Below are positions 1 to 9,619 of a DNA stretch of 64,000 nucleotides, in pieces (positions within the stretch are counted from its first letter, which is position 1; every line of letters begins with the position of its first letter). This stretch comes from Romanomermis culicivorax (lineage: Eukaryota; Nematoda; Enoplea; Mermithida; Mermithidae): assembly GCA_963922205.1 (NCBI GenBank), contig CAWUHX010000281.1:310001-374000 (forward strand). The letters are read 5' to 3'. Under the pieces are notes generated by a model, which worked only from the letters and a program-made list of their open reading frames with translations, was not told the origin of the DNA and made no database searches. A program made the position numbers and the translations under genes.

Positions 1-529
1 CATTTTCAAAAGCATAACCAGCAGCTGCAACATGTGTCGACTTAGCATCACAACCATAGTTCAATTCCATTTCCAAATAACATCTGTAAGCATATCTATC
101 CCCACTAAAATGTTTAAATGTTAAAATTAAAAAACATGAACATACATTTAATTATAAAACTTACCTGTCAGATATTAATTTTTCATTCAAGTACATTTTG
201 ATCCGTTTAAAAAATGTTTTACCGATCAAATTAATTGGCACCACAAGGTTACCATTGAGACTGTTGTTGGCATCTGCTGTTAATGTGCAAGCAGTACCAT
301 TAGCTTTCGTAATTTGAATAGTAAAATATATAAAATTTTCTGATAAATCCAGCATTTATGAATCAGGTGAAATAACAAACTCGTAAGGTCCTTCATTAGT
401 ACAAGGATTCTGGAGCTGAATATCAGACCAAAAACTTCTACGAATAGCAACTTGCATTGGAGGTACAGTAAATAAATCTTATTCCATTTTACTACTAGGA
501 GACGAAGCAGCATCAATAAATTTACTCAT
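1..529 (-). pseudogene. Polinton major capsid protein (double jelly-roll), N-terminal part, with intron
   Basis: Reading leftwards from an ATG at 529, the frame shows the N-terminal signature of Polinton/adintovirus major capsid proteins: DLFTVPP followed by Q, then YEFVISPDS, LDLSENFIYF and LNEKLISD. Two in-frame TAA codons (481-479 and 358-356) interrupt it. At 165 the exon ends in a consensus donor (GTAAGT reads leftwards from 164) and a TTTTAG acceptor ends at 105. Splicing out these 60 bases brings a second exon (104 to 1) into frame that begins GDRYAYR and YLEMELNYG, which matches the next conserved segment of the family. The rest of the gene is off-window. Capsid identity rests on family knowledge. 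The intron rests on the splice sites and on homology resuming in frame. Confidence 0.8.
105..164 (-). other. 60-bp spliceosomal intron inside the Polinton capsid gene
   Basis: On the minus strand the donor is CAG|GTAAGT and the acceptor is a T-rich run ending ATTTTAG. The intron is AT-rich and contains in-frame stops. The flanking reading frames join in the same phase at the point where Polinton capsid homology would otherwise break. Short introns of this size are normal for nematode-type host splicing. Confidence 0.65.
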
Positions 530-1055
530 TTTGAATAGATATCCTTGAAACCGACTACTCTACGTGGAGTCTTTTTTAAAAATGAGGAATGTCCTTTCAG
601 GTGTTTACGTTTATGTTGTTTCTGATGCTGTTGATGCTGACCATCATTCAACTTTTTATTGCTTTTTATATGTATCGTAGAATTTATATGTTTATGCTTC
701 CCTAAACCTTTTCCTTTATGAATGCGTTCGCCCGTTTCATGTAATAAGCTGCCAGCGGCGTTTCGTCCATGCTCTGCAACACTTTCTTTAAAAGAACGGC
801 CTTCTACAACATCGCCTGCAATTTTGGAACCTGCAGCAAGTGCATGCTTTCCTGCAGATTTTAACAAAGGCATAGCTAGACGCCACAAACTCTTGAAAAA
901 TTACCAACCCCAGCTCCTTGATGTCTATAATAAAACAGGTATGCTGCTCGGAAACCTTCTAAGGTACCACCTAACTGAAATTGGTTATCTTGAATGCTGT
1001 GTTGATAAATATTGATCCAGTAATCAATGGTTTCAGGGATAAATATGGTATGCAT
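526..1055 (-). pseudogene. Conserved Polinton basic virion-associated protein (pX-like), frameshifted
   Basis: The gene starts at an ATG at 1055 (MHTIFIPET...) and runs into a segment typical of the Polinton protein encoded beside the capsid genes, with motifs LGGTLEGFRAA and GAGVGN. Near 890-900 a one-base change in a T-run shifts the frame. The remainder (888 to 526) continues with the family's next motif around WRLAMPLLKSAGK and AGDVVEG, then a very basic Lys/His/Gln-rich tail. Family members are thought to be nucleic-acid-binding or internal virion proteins, by analogy with adenovirus core proteins; that role is inference. Its 3' end overlaps the major capsid start by four bases. Confidence 0.65.
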
Positions 1056-1259
1056 ATTTTGCTTCGAAAATCAAAAGGAACAACTAAATTAATTAATTAA
1101 TTAAGAGCGTTTGTGAAAATTCAACCTGATGACAATGTGTCCATATGCAAATGAGTGAATGAATAAATAAAAATTTGATACTATCATGATAGGAATAAAG
1201 GAGTACGTCCGGGGGAATGTAATTTAACTATAACATTCCCAAACTGAGAGGGTATAAGC

Positions 1260-2115
1260 TCATTCATACTGTTTTATTATATTAATTTCGAGTACTGTAA
1301 TTTCTTTTAATTGAATAGGTATATAGTGAGATGTTTCATATAATCGACTCACATTATCTTTGTATTTTCCCTGAACATTTACTATACCTAAAAGCGGTGC
1401 TAAAGTATTTCCAACAATCTGATTTTCAATAATATTACAGTAAACATAAAAACTTTGTAAATCATTTAAATTTGGTGGCTGAATTCCTAACATGTATAAA
1501 TGATTAGTTCCAGGCTCGGCAAGAAAAACAGCTTTGGATGGTGGAATATGTGTGTTAGAATTTTCTGGGGGTTTCTCTCCAACAGTATATAAGTTAATAT
1601 TCACAGCTCTATTTAAAAAATCATCAGCTGTTGCATAGACAGCAGTATTGGTAGCGCTAAATCCAAGAAGTTCCATTAACCGCTTGCTTATATCCATTTT
1701 ACGCAAGATTGTACCACTTTTTATTTTCAAATTAACTAATCCTCTACCATGTTCATCGTATGAAAACATGATTTCAATGTTAGTTCCGGCAATAGCTGCT
1801 CCAATTTTTGCATTCAACTTGTCAATTAATTCAGATATGTTCAGATATGGTAAAGTAATGTTTTTCAAAAACTATAACTTTAATTTTTTTGACCTTATAT
1901 CCAACACCATCCATAATTAGCGTTATTACATTATCTCCCCCATGATTGGTAAATGTAGCCCAACTATAGGGGTATATTATTTCACTTAGCCCTACCTCCC
2001 AGCTTCCATCTAGTTTTAAACGGTAAGGTAGATGGGCTGAAAAATCAGAGGGCTTGTTTCCATTTTTGCTATTACTAGGTAATGTGATATAAAATTGATC
2101 TTCAAAGGTTGTCAT
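1260..2115 (-). pseudogene. Polinton minor capsid (penton-like) protein, frameshifted
   Basis: An ATG at 2115 opens a frame with ITLPSNS, FSAHLPYRLKLDGSWEVGL and YPYSW, the hallmark N-terminus of Polinton minor capsid (single jelly-roll, penton) proteins. The frame runs to 1831. The C-terminal half lies in another frame (1868 to 1260) and carries FYVYCNIIENQIVG, LAPLLGIV and SHYIP, which match the family C-terminus. The two halves overlap in a T/A-rich homopolymer stretch at about 1840-1875, so a single indel there is the likely break. The minor capsid sits at the icosahedral vertices next to the major capsid. The gene overlaps the upstream two-TM ORF by 14 bases. Confidence 0.8.
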
Positions 2116-2410
2116 TATTTATAATGTTGTTTGCTGTTGCTGTAGGTACTGTCTTCAATGAATTAGATGACTGTAATACTGTTGGTACGGGGCTAGGTAA
2201 TAAATATCCTATACAAGCGCACAAAAGACCAACCCACAATTGTGTATTATTATTGTAGAGAGATAAATTTATTATAGCTGTAATGACTACAATGTATATT
2301 AGTATGACCTGACTGAAGAAAACCACTTCGTTTCGAGGTAGACATTTTCCAAAAAACTCCCAAACACTAATGCGAGATGTTTCTGAATGCGTACTATTAC
2401 TACTATCCAT
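2102..2410 (-). CDS. Small two-transmembrane Polinton protein
   Basis: This 102-residue ORF is intact from an ATG at 2410. It has two hydrophobic segments (about residues 30-51 and 58-74) with the string VGLLCACIGYLLPSP between and after them. A short protein with a W-x-x-L-L-x-x-C-x-G-Y-L-L-P-x-P motif is found repeatedly in Polintons beside the minor capsid gene. Its function is unknown; a virion membrane or entry-associated role is only a guess. It overlaps the start of the minor capsid gene by 14 bases, as expected in a compact viral-type genome. Confidence 0.6.
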   Translation of the reverse strand: MDSSNSTHSETSRISVWEFFGKCLPRNEVVFFSQVILIYIVVITAIINLSLYNNNTQLWVGLLCACIGYLLPSPVPTVLQSSNSLKTVPTATANNIINNDNL

Positions 2411-2578
2411 TTCAAAATGAAAAATTTTTTATTTAACAACTAAACACTCAATCATGAATTTATAAGAATGCCGAGCTACTAAAGTAACCAATAAAATTAT
2501 ACAAAAATATAAAGGAGGTGGAGCTATTGAAGTAAAGTAAAAATTATATAGAAATACATGAAGAAGGAAGTAACTTTT

Positions 2579-3070
2579 TTACAAACATGTACATAATTTA
2601 TTTCGCCAGTGACCTTTTACAGAAAATTTACAATGAAAAAACTTACAAACCAATTTATCATTATAAACAAAATTTGTGTTAATGAAACTTCTAAACATTT
2701 TATACATAGGAACATGTCCCACTTTATAATACAAAAAATATAAAGTATATATACCACAAATCCTACTATTAAAATTTTGTAAATGTTTCTTATTTGTATA
2801 TCTTATTGAAGCATTTTTGTTAATATTGTTTATAAAAGCAGGAATAATTGGTGGTAAACCATAAGAATCAAAATAACATACAGAGTTAGCATTATCAAAA
2901 TACATAGCTATCCAATGACTTCCTTTTTGAAAAGATGTATCGGTGTTTGCAATTAAAGCTGCAGGTCTTCTGACTATCTTCGGTAGAGTATCACAAGCGA
3001 AAATCCCTAAAAAATTTTCTGATAATAGCCCATCTTGTTGAGCATTATATGTCAATTGAAAGTTGTTCAT
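2579..3070 (-). CDS. Adenain-like cysteine protease (Polinton PRO)
   Basis: This 163-residue ORF starts at the ATG at 3070, one base after the integrase stop. It shows the adenovirus-type maturation protease triad region: [10 protein letters not shown] (catalytic His), a following CYFDSYG acidic position, and [12 protein letters not shown] with the nucleophilic Cys. In Polintons this enzyme is expected to process capsid proteins during virion maturation. The frame is open and of normal size, so unlike its neighbours this gene shows no visible lesion. An in-frame TTG-led extension to 3091 exists but overlaps the integrase, and the ATG is the better start. Confidence 0.85.
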   Translation of the reverse strand: MNNFQLTYNAQQDGLLSENFLGIFACDTLPKIVRRPAALIANTDTSFQKGSHWIAMYFDNANSVCYFDSYGLPPIIPAFINNINKNASIRYTNKKHLQNFNSRICGIYTLYFLYYKVGHVPMYKMFRSFINTNFVYNDKLVCKFFHCKFSVKGHWRNKLCTCL

Positions 3071-3071
3071 C

Positions 3072-4166
3072 CTAATCCTCGTTGTCGTCAATTTGTATAT
3101 CCTTTTCTAAAATCCAGCTGTTGAATTTTTGAGGATAACCCCACAACTTCACAAGTACTCTATTCAGACCATCCGGTAAATGTTTAGTTTTCAAAACCTT
3201 TTCAATTTTGTATTCTTTGATATTAGGATTAAAATCAATTTTCTGTAGTTCTTTTTCATAAAAACGTCCTTCTATATCTTCGCCTTCCAAATCTTGAATT
3301 CTATAGAGTATATGATTTTTAGTCTCCACAATATGTTTTACTTTGAAAACTTCTTCAATCCATTGAGGTAAATAACCTTTGTCAAATACACCTCTATGTT
3401 TACTAATTCGCACGTAATCTCCTATATCAATCTTAGACTTTCTAGTGTATAATCTTTCAGGGTAGAGTCTTTGCCATATAATTTTTTTGTTAGAATAATC
3501 TACATTAATAGGTTTTTCCTTAATCAATCTATGAACAGAGTGATTGTAGTTGGAAACAACTGAGGGTAAAATATCGATCCATTTATAAGTGGTAAACTCT
3601 GTAAAATATTTAAATAATTTAGTTTTATAAGTTCTATTAAAGGGTTCCACTATTGAACATTCAATGTCTTCATTTTGAGAAGTAAAAAAATGTATATCAT
3701 TAGTTTTCAATAATTTCTGGAAATCTTTGTTGACAAATTCTTTTCCTTTATTGCTGCGCACTCTCCAAGGGATTCGACTTCTTTTTAAAATATTTTGAAA
3801 AGCATCACAAACATTCTCTGCGTGTTTTGATTTTAATGGTTCAACCCATGGGTATTTACTTAATACATCTATACATGTAAACATAAATTTGTATCCATCG
3901 TTAAAATCTGCTAAAGAAGACATATCTGCCAAATCAATTCCCTATTCTTGATCCATAGCTGTAACATAAATATGATTACGTGAAAATTTTTTGTTGACTT
4001 GTTTATGTAAGGTATAACTATTTTGTTTTGAAAGCCAATCTTTAACATTTTTACATGTAATTGTTTTACGGTGTTTTCTAGCTTCAACATATAATTTTTC
4101 AATACTAGAAAAAGCTGTAGGATTTGGGTGTAAATTTTTGTATAATTTCGAAAGTAACGTGTTCAT
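3072..4166 (-). pseudogene. Retroviral-type (rve) integrase with chromodomain, nonsense-interrupted
   Basis: The gene starts at an ATG at 4166 (MNTLLSKLY). The N-terminal part carries IEKLYVEARKH and YTLHKQVNKKFSRN, typical of Polinton integrases. A TAG at 3944-3942 then stops the frame four residues before the first catalytic Asp of the DDE core (DLADMSSLADF). The frame continues open beyond it to 3072. The second catalytic position, normally Asp in R-S-D-K-G, reads RSNKGKEF, an Asp to Asn change. The Glu region (VEPFNRT) is present. The C-terminus has the chromodomain-like YKIEKVLK...WGYP...NSWI. The nonsense codon and the Asp loss together indicate an inactive enzyme. Confidence 0.85.
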
Positions 4167-4170
4167 TGCT

Positions 4171-4898
4171 CTAGTACAAAGGAGTATACCATCTAAGAGC
4201 TCTAACTTTTTGTGGTATCTTCTTTTCTGTCGAGTTTCCTTTATTAAAGAATGAATGGTCTTTGATATCTTCTTCTGCACCACTTGAAAATAAATCAATG
4301 CCTTTCACAAGTGGTTTATTCAACGGCTTGCCATTACTAACTGTCTGATCATCTGATTCTTCCCGAGGTGTATGGTAGGAGAGTTTCTGAGGTAAAGTGA
4401 ATAACATTTTACATAAAGGGTTTCCTATAGCCTCTAAGGGTACATTATGTTTTTTCAAAGCATTAGCAAATTCATCTACTCCAGCCGCTTGCATAATGTT
4501 TGAATGTTCAGGCCACAAATCATGTAATAAATCAATAATGTGTGATCCTTCCATTAATTTTCCATCAATTAAATTTTCACCTTGGTTATTAACATTTATA
4601 CTACGGTTAGGTTGCACATGTTCCAATAATAATGATGCTGAGCGTTTAAACTGTTTAGGAATACCACTAAGTAACTTTTCATTGTTCAACCATTTTTTTC
4701 CTCTTGTTTCAAATCATCACTATCATTTTCATCTTCATTATCATCAACAGCTTTTTGTTTTAAAATCACTGTAGAAGGTTGAGCCTTTTCATGTTCAAAA
4801 GTTAAATATTGTGAAAATAGTTGCAAGTACATTTTGTATTGTTCTTCAGGTGTTAACGTATTATCTTTCAAAATGCACTCTAATTCATTACAATACAT
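4171..4898 (-). pseudogene. Conserved Polinton ORF of unknown function, frameshifted
   Basis: Two overlapping minus-strand frames make up one protein. The first (4898 to 4686) has LTPEEQYKMYLQLFSQYL and an acidic linker. The second (4689 to 4171) has GIPKQFKRSASLLLEHV, IDGKLMEGSHIIDLLHD and FANALKKHNVPLEAIGNP. A protein with this motif order is commonly found in Polintons and their hosts' annotations, without known function. The break falls at a run of seven T on the plus strand (about 4692-4699), so an indel in that homopolymer is the simplest explanation. The true N-terminus is not clear; the first frame stays open upstream to about 4960. Confidence 0.55.
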
Positions 4899-5619
4899 GT
4901 CAACTTGCTTAGCTATACCTGTCTTTTCATTTACATTCGTGGCGCAGACATTAGTATAGAAGTAGAGTGCCGCAGAAAGACCAAAAAGGGTAGTGATTAA
5001 TCATGGTCAGATATTTTTGATATATTTTTCGACAAACATAAGCTGGCGTCCAGTAAAACCTTAACCCAGCAAACTTGTATTTATTTGCATAAATTATAAA
5101 GTGGTGTAGCCACATTCTTTTTAATATTTGTCGGCAATCATTGTTTAACATATTTTTTATTATTTAGATTCGACCCATCCTTTGGAGTAAAGGGCCCAAG
5201 GCCCAGGCGCACACTGGCTGGATGCAAGCTCAGGAAGAGCAGACAAGGGATTCTGCAGGTAAGTCTATCCTCGACGGGATACCTTTCCCTCCTAGGAGAC
5301 TTAGAGGGCTCTGGCCCCTCAACTAAAGTAGGTCTTAGTTGTTGTTGCCAGGTCTGGGGGAACTGGACTGTTGTGCAATCTCTGAGGCATAGCCAAGATG
5401 CTAGCTCTAACAGGTCAGTTCAGACCAGCATCAATCTTTTCTTTCACCCTGAGGAAAGACGTGCACAACAAGTGGCACCAAGTTTTTTTTGCATTCTAAG
5501 GAAAGACCTGCACAACACCCCCTCATTGATTGTTGCTGGTCCCCCATGTCTATTTATGTCTCGAATAAAACCGTCTGCCAGACACCATTAGCCCTTCATA
5601 ACTGATCCACCCGAATCCA
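4899..5619. other. Polinton end and boundary, no gene
   Basis: The Polinton right end should fall between about 4950 and 5170. From 5170 on the base composition changes (GC-richer, many CCC and GGG strings). A short stretch at 5445-5515 (GAGGAAAGACGTGCACAA-like) recurs near 15540, so this is repeat-derived sequence. No convincing ORF is present. Confidence 0.4.
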
Positions 5620-6050
5620 CCATTGAGGTCCCCTGTGACCCATGCCCCTGTCCTAGCCCCTCCCCAGCAGGACTACGTAAGTTCCAGGCTTTTAGTGCCA
5701 GGGGTAGTTGAGGGCATTTCCTTTTAAGCAGGTTTCCCTCCCCATCTTTTCACATAGTTACCGACAACACCCAATCCCTGAGGTCAGGTCAAAAGGGATC
5801 TCGTAGCTCACAATTGGGATCCCAGCTCCTAGGTCATCTTATGGATGGCCCTGTCCATCGTTCATATTTAACTGGACCAGTATTTGTCAACCCTTACCTG
5901 CTGGTATTGTCCTTATTATATTCTACAGTAGTGACCCCAGAGCAGCATCACAGTACATATAGTTTCTTCTATAGTCAGTACTGACTGGGTAAGGTCAAGC
6001 AGTGGAAAAGCCCCACTACAGGTGGCGAAGGCAGTTTCCCGCTGTGTGTG
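5620..6050 (+). repeat. Dispersed repeat family C, copy 1
   Basis: About 430 bases align with 41110-41600 in the same orientation. Shared blocks include AAAGGGATCTC, GGTCATCT/GTCATCTCA, TTCTACAGTAGT, CAGAGCAGCA and the stretch before GTGTGTGACAA/GCGTGACAA. The copies differ by many substitutions and small indels, so the family is old. No coding content is visible. It may be part of an LTR or another non-autonomous element. Confidence 0.65.
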
Positions 6051-7039
6051 ACAACACGGATTGGGTAACTTTGGCTAATTTGTACAACCATGAGATAGAC
6101 TATGTACATCCCTGACACTGCAAATGCAAAAAGTTCTTCACTGAGAACTGATTGTCAGTTCAAAAAACGCACTTAACTGCGATGCAGTTGCAGACTGCGA
6201 CCCGCAAATTTTTTTGCAAGTTGTGATGTCTTGTGAGTGTGCAGACAGCACTGTTTTCCACCCATTGTGGTGAACTACGTCTGCAATTTTAGTGAATTTT
6301 TCTCAGCAAATTGTGATATTTCACAACTATCCTATTTGCAAAATCGTTGAAATCCCAAATCTTTGATTTTGCAAAAAATCAAAAACAGTATAAAACATCT
6401 GTTCTATGCAACTTCGTTTGTGTGTGATCGATTAATATTCACTGCAGAGCAGTCTAGCAAAAACCTGCACCACTTGCCTTCCAGCCAAGTTTCAAAAAAT
6501 CAAGATTACTTATTTTGCAAGTCGATTAGTTGTTATACTTTTTGTGCATCTCATTTGCAGAAAAAAGCTTATTGATAATTGCGAACAAATTTGTTTTCAA
6601 CTTTTTACCATATTATTGACTTTTACTTTCTAGGAAAGTACAGCCCGGATGTTTAGCAAATGACGAAAATCACGAGGTCGAATTTGGGAACTAATTCTAG
6701 AAAATTAACGCGTTCAGCATTTTTACCCGTCGAAAATTTTGATAAGGAAAATTTTCCTGCAGTATAAATAGCCTGCAAAATCACTACACCCATTTTATTT
6801 TTCTTTTTCGTAAATATTTGCAGCGTCAAAGTTTTCCAAGTGAGTGGGAAATAGGCTACACTGTTGAAATCAAAAAACAGTGGGATTCGAGAAATTAAGC
6901 CTAAGTCTCAGCTGACATAAACCTGATTTCCATGGATTTTACAATTTTTGCGGGTACATCTGTACCCATTTAGCTTAACGTTGGAAGGGCGGGCTAGGGG
7001 CACCCTACGGGTTGCCGTCGAATAGAGCCTGCTTTATAC
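6051..7039. other. No gene; one core-promoter-like TATA site
   Basis: I see no supported gene here. A textbook TATAAATAG at about 6763-6771 is followed by a C/A-rich initiator-like stretch and a T-rich leader, but no downstream ORF of substance follows before the foldback arrays at 7040. Several poly-A and poly-T words (TTTGCAAAAA) recur at 6180-6560. Confidence 0.3.
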
Positions 7040-8875
7040 ACTCCAGCGGTCTATTCCCAAGTGAGGGATTCCCAACTGAGCGATCTCGAGTGAGTGATTC
7101 CTAAGTAGTCGATTCTCAAGTGGGCGATTTTTGAGTGGGTGATGCTCAAGTGGGCGACTCCCAGGTGAAAGATTCCCAACTGAACGATTCCCAAGTCAGT
7201 GATTCTCAAGTGGCGATTCCCAGGTGAGAATTTACCAAGTGAGCGAACTCGCAATTGTGTGATTCTCATATAAAAGATTCCTAAGTGAGCGAATTCCCAA
7301 GTGAATGATTCATAAGTGGGCGATTCTCAAATGGGCGATTCCCAGGTGAGAATTTCCCAAGTGAGCGAATTCGAAATTGTTTGATTCCCATATGAACGAT
7401 TCCCAAGTAAGCGCATTCCCAACTATGCGACGTTCCAAGTGAGCGAATTGACAAGTGAGCGAATTCCGAATCGGGCGATTTCTATGTGAGCGATTCCCAA
7501 GTGAGCGAATTCCCGAGTGGGCCAATTCCGACTTGAGCGATTCCCATGTGAGCGAATTCCCAACTGAGTGAATTCTCAATTGAGGGATCCTCATGTGAAT
7601 GATTCCTAAGTGGGCGATTCTCAAATGGGCGATTCCCAGGTGAGAATTTACCAAGTGAGCAAATTCCCAATTGAGCGATTACCATGTGAGCGAATTCTCA
7701 AGTATGCGATTATCAAGTGGGTGAGACCGAGCTTAGCGATTCCCAAGTGAGCGAATTCCCTATTGAGCGATGCCCAATGGAACGATTCCGAAGTAAGCGA
7801 TTTCCCAACTATGCGATGTCCCAAGTGAGTCAATTCCCAAGTGAGCAAATTCACAAGTGAGCGAATTCCAAATCGAGCGATTCCAAACAAGCGATCGAGA
7901 ATGTAATAAGGCTGTCTCCATTGTTTCCTTCGTTTGTCTATGCTTTCTTTCCTTTTGGTTTTTTTGTCATCTACTTTTTTCTTTTTTGCTCATGGTACTA
8001 CACAGTACCACATGTCATTTTAAATAACCGTGGTCTCTTGTATAGTTCAACTACAGTTCGACATGCTTGTAAGTGAGAAAATCTTCATAAAAAACACAAA
8101 CAAAAGAATGCTGATACTAACAAACATAAAGAGAAAGGAAACGTCACCAAATGTGAAGATATTAAGAATAAGTGAAAATAGGTGGAAAAGCATTTAAAAA
8201 AGACAAAAAACATGAAGACAGTGACAATATAAGAGAAGCAACATAGAGAAAGCAGCAAGGAAGAGAGAGAAAAATGTGAAAAAGGAACAAAAACGAAAAA
8301 AGCAGGAGAGATTGTAAGCAGATGAAAAATAATGAAGAAAAATCACAAAAGATAAAATTATGTAGAGAATAGAGCGTGCCGAATTGTAAAACAACTATAC
8401 GGGTGACTATGCTTATTAAAAATAAGAACTTGTTTGTTGTTCCATGAGCAAAAACGAAAAAAGTAGATAAAAAGAAAAACGAAAATAAAAGAAAGCAGAG
8501 ACAAAAGATGAAAACGTAATAACATACACAACCGAAAACATTAACAGTACACACAAAAAACGAAGAAAGAAATACATACAAAAATAACATATAAGGTAAA
8601 GAAGGAAAATATGGAGAAAGTGTTACTACATTTTCGATCACTCGTTCACAATCGCCCAATTGGTAATTCGCTCGCTTGGGAATCGCTCACATGAGAATCG
8701 CTCAATTGGGAATCGCTCACTTGAGAATTCCCCAATCTGGAAATTCGCTCACTTTGAAATTCGGTGTGTTGGGAATCGCCTGCATGGAAATCGCTGAATT
8801 GGGAATTGGCTCACTTGGGAATTCGCTTACTTGGGAATCGATCACTTGGGAATCGCTCACATGAGAATACCCCGT
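7040..8875. repeat. Foldback element 1: inverted arms of degenerate 15-17 bp repeats
   Basis: From 7050 to 7895 there are about 50 imperfect copies of a unit close to TTCCCAAGTGAGCGA. From 8650 to 8870 the same unit runs in reverse complement (AATCGCTCACTTGGGAA). Inside the arrays the arms continue as unique inverted sequence: the GATCGAGAATGTAATAA block at about 7892 pairs with the reverse of 8622-8640, and CATCTACTTTTTTC-rich sequence near 7970 pairs with the reverse of about 8455-8475. The loop is about 8000-8440. Long translations across the arrays and the purine-rich loop are compositional and not genes. The element resembles Drosophila FB-type foldback transposons in design, with no detectable transposase. 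Confidence 0.7.
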
Positions 8876-9612
8876 TCAGGTCAGCTACCAGAAAAATCTG
8901 GATTACTCAAGCTAATTTGTCGAATTTAGGTGTGATAATGTTGGATCTCTACTATCTATCTTATTGCTGATTCCTTTCAAGAAGACAAAACCTGTCTAAG
9001 TTGAAATCCAGCAAAAACTTTCATACTGTTGTATCCGTCTGTTCATGTTGCAGCCTGCAGGTCAAACACTATCACTGTAAAATTTCTGAAACATCTGCAG
9101 AGTGTGGAGGTTTGCCTTGTCATGGATTCGAGTCACTCACCCAGCGTATTTTATTTAATCTGATTTCCTCATTGGATCTGGGCTCAAAATAAAAGTAAGT
9201 GATTGATGCATTAGGCATACTCCACGGGCTATTAGGGGCCTTTTACGGGCATGGGCCTTTTGTGTGTGTACACTATGCAAATCGGCGTGACATCCTTGAC
9301 TATGGCTAATTTGCATAACCTTTAAATAGACTATGTCCATCCCTGACACCAGGTCCAGGTTTTACCCCAGAAACTAAAGAATTCTGCAATGGTAACACGC
9401 TGAATCCAGAGCTTAGGGTTACACTGAGGACAGATTCAAAGACCAATAGGTGTTAAGATTCTGTTAGCCACACCCTCACACCCATGTTACATCTCAACTT
9501 CATATTTGGGACTGTGATAATGATTAGCATTTTCTATGATTATACTTTTCTTTTGAGACAAGACCCTTGCATTTTCTTTCTTATTATCTATCAAATAACA
9601 TTAGAATACACG
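8876..9612. other. No gene recognised
   Basis: This AT-rich spacer leads up to the transthyretin-like gene. It presumably holds that gene's upstream control region, but no TATA box or other motif stands out close to the start. Confidence 0.3.
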
Positions 9613-9619
9613 TTTCAGC
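9613..9619 (+). promoter_or_regulatory. Candidate spliced-leader trans-splice acceptor
   Basis: TTTCAG at 9613-9618 is the consensus nematode splice acceptor. It lies one base before the start codon of the transthyretin-like gene with no upstream in-frame exon evident. In nematodes this is the normal arrangement for SL trans-splicing; a cis-spliced 5' UTR intron is the alternative. Confidence 0.4.

Larger units (their letters stand above)
1..5160 (-). mobile_element. Polinton/Maverick (adintovirus-like) element, decayed, cut by window start
   Basis: All recognisable genes in this stretch lie on the minus strand. From right to left they are: a conserved Polinton ORF of unknown role, retroviral-type integrase, adenain-like cysteine protease, a two-TM protein, minor capsid protein, a basic virion-type protein and the major capsid protein. 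This gene set is diagnostic of Polintons. The PolB and packaging ATPase genes are not seen and presumably lie beyond position 1. Nearly every long gene carries a stop or frameshift, so this copy looks dead. The right end is uncertain: coding similarity fades near 4950 and different repeat DNA begins at about 5170. I could not identify a terminal inverted repeat because the other end is outside the window. Confidence 0.88.

Noticed and set aside
7051-7890. Frames with repeated LGIAHLRI / GNSLTWES words
   Set aside because: Products of the 15-17 bp array of foldback element 1; three registers give similar peptides, which is not protein-like evolution.
8162-8659. 165-codon very hydrophobic frame on the minus strand
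   Set aside because: It is the complement of a purine-rich foldback loop. A similar frame at 51155-51622 arises from the homologous block and runs into array sequence, so shared DNA explains the resemblance.
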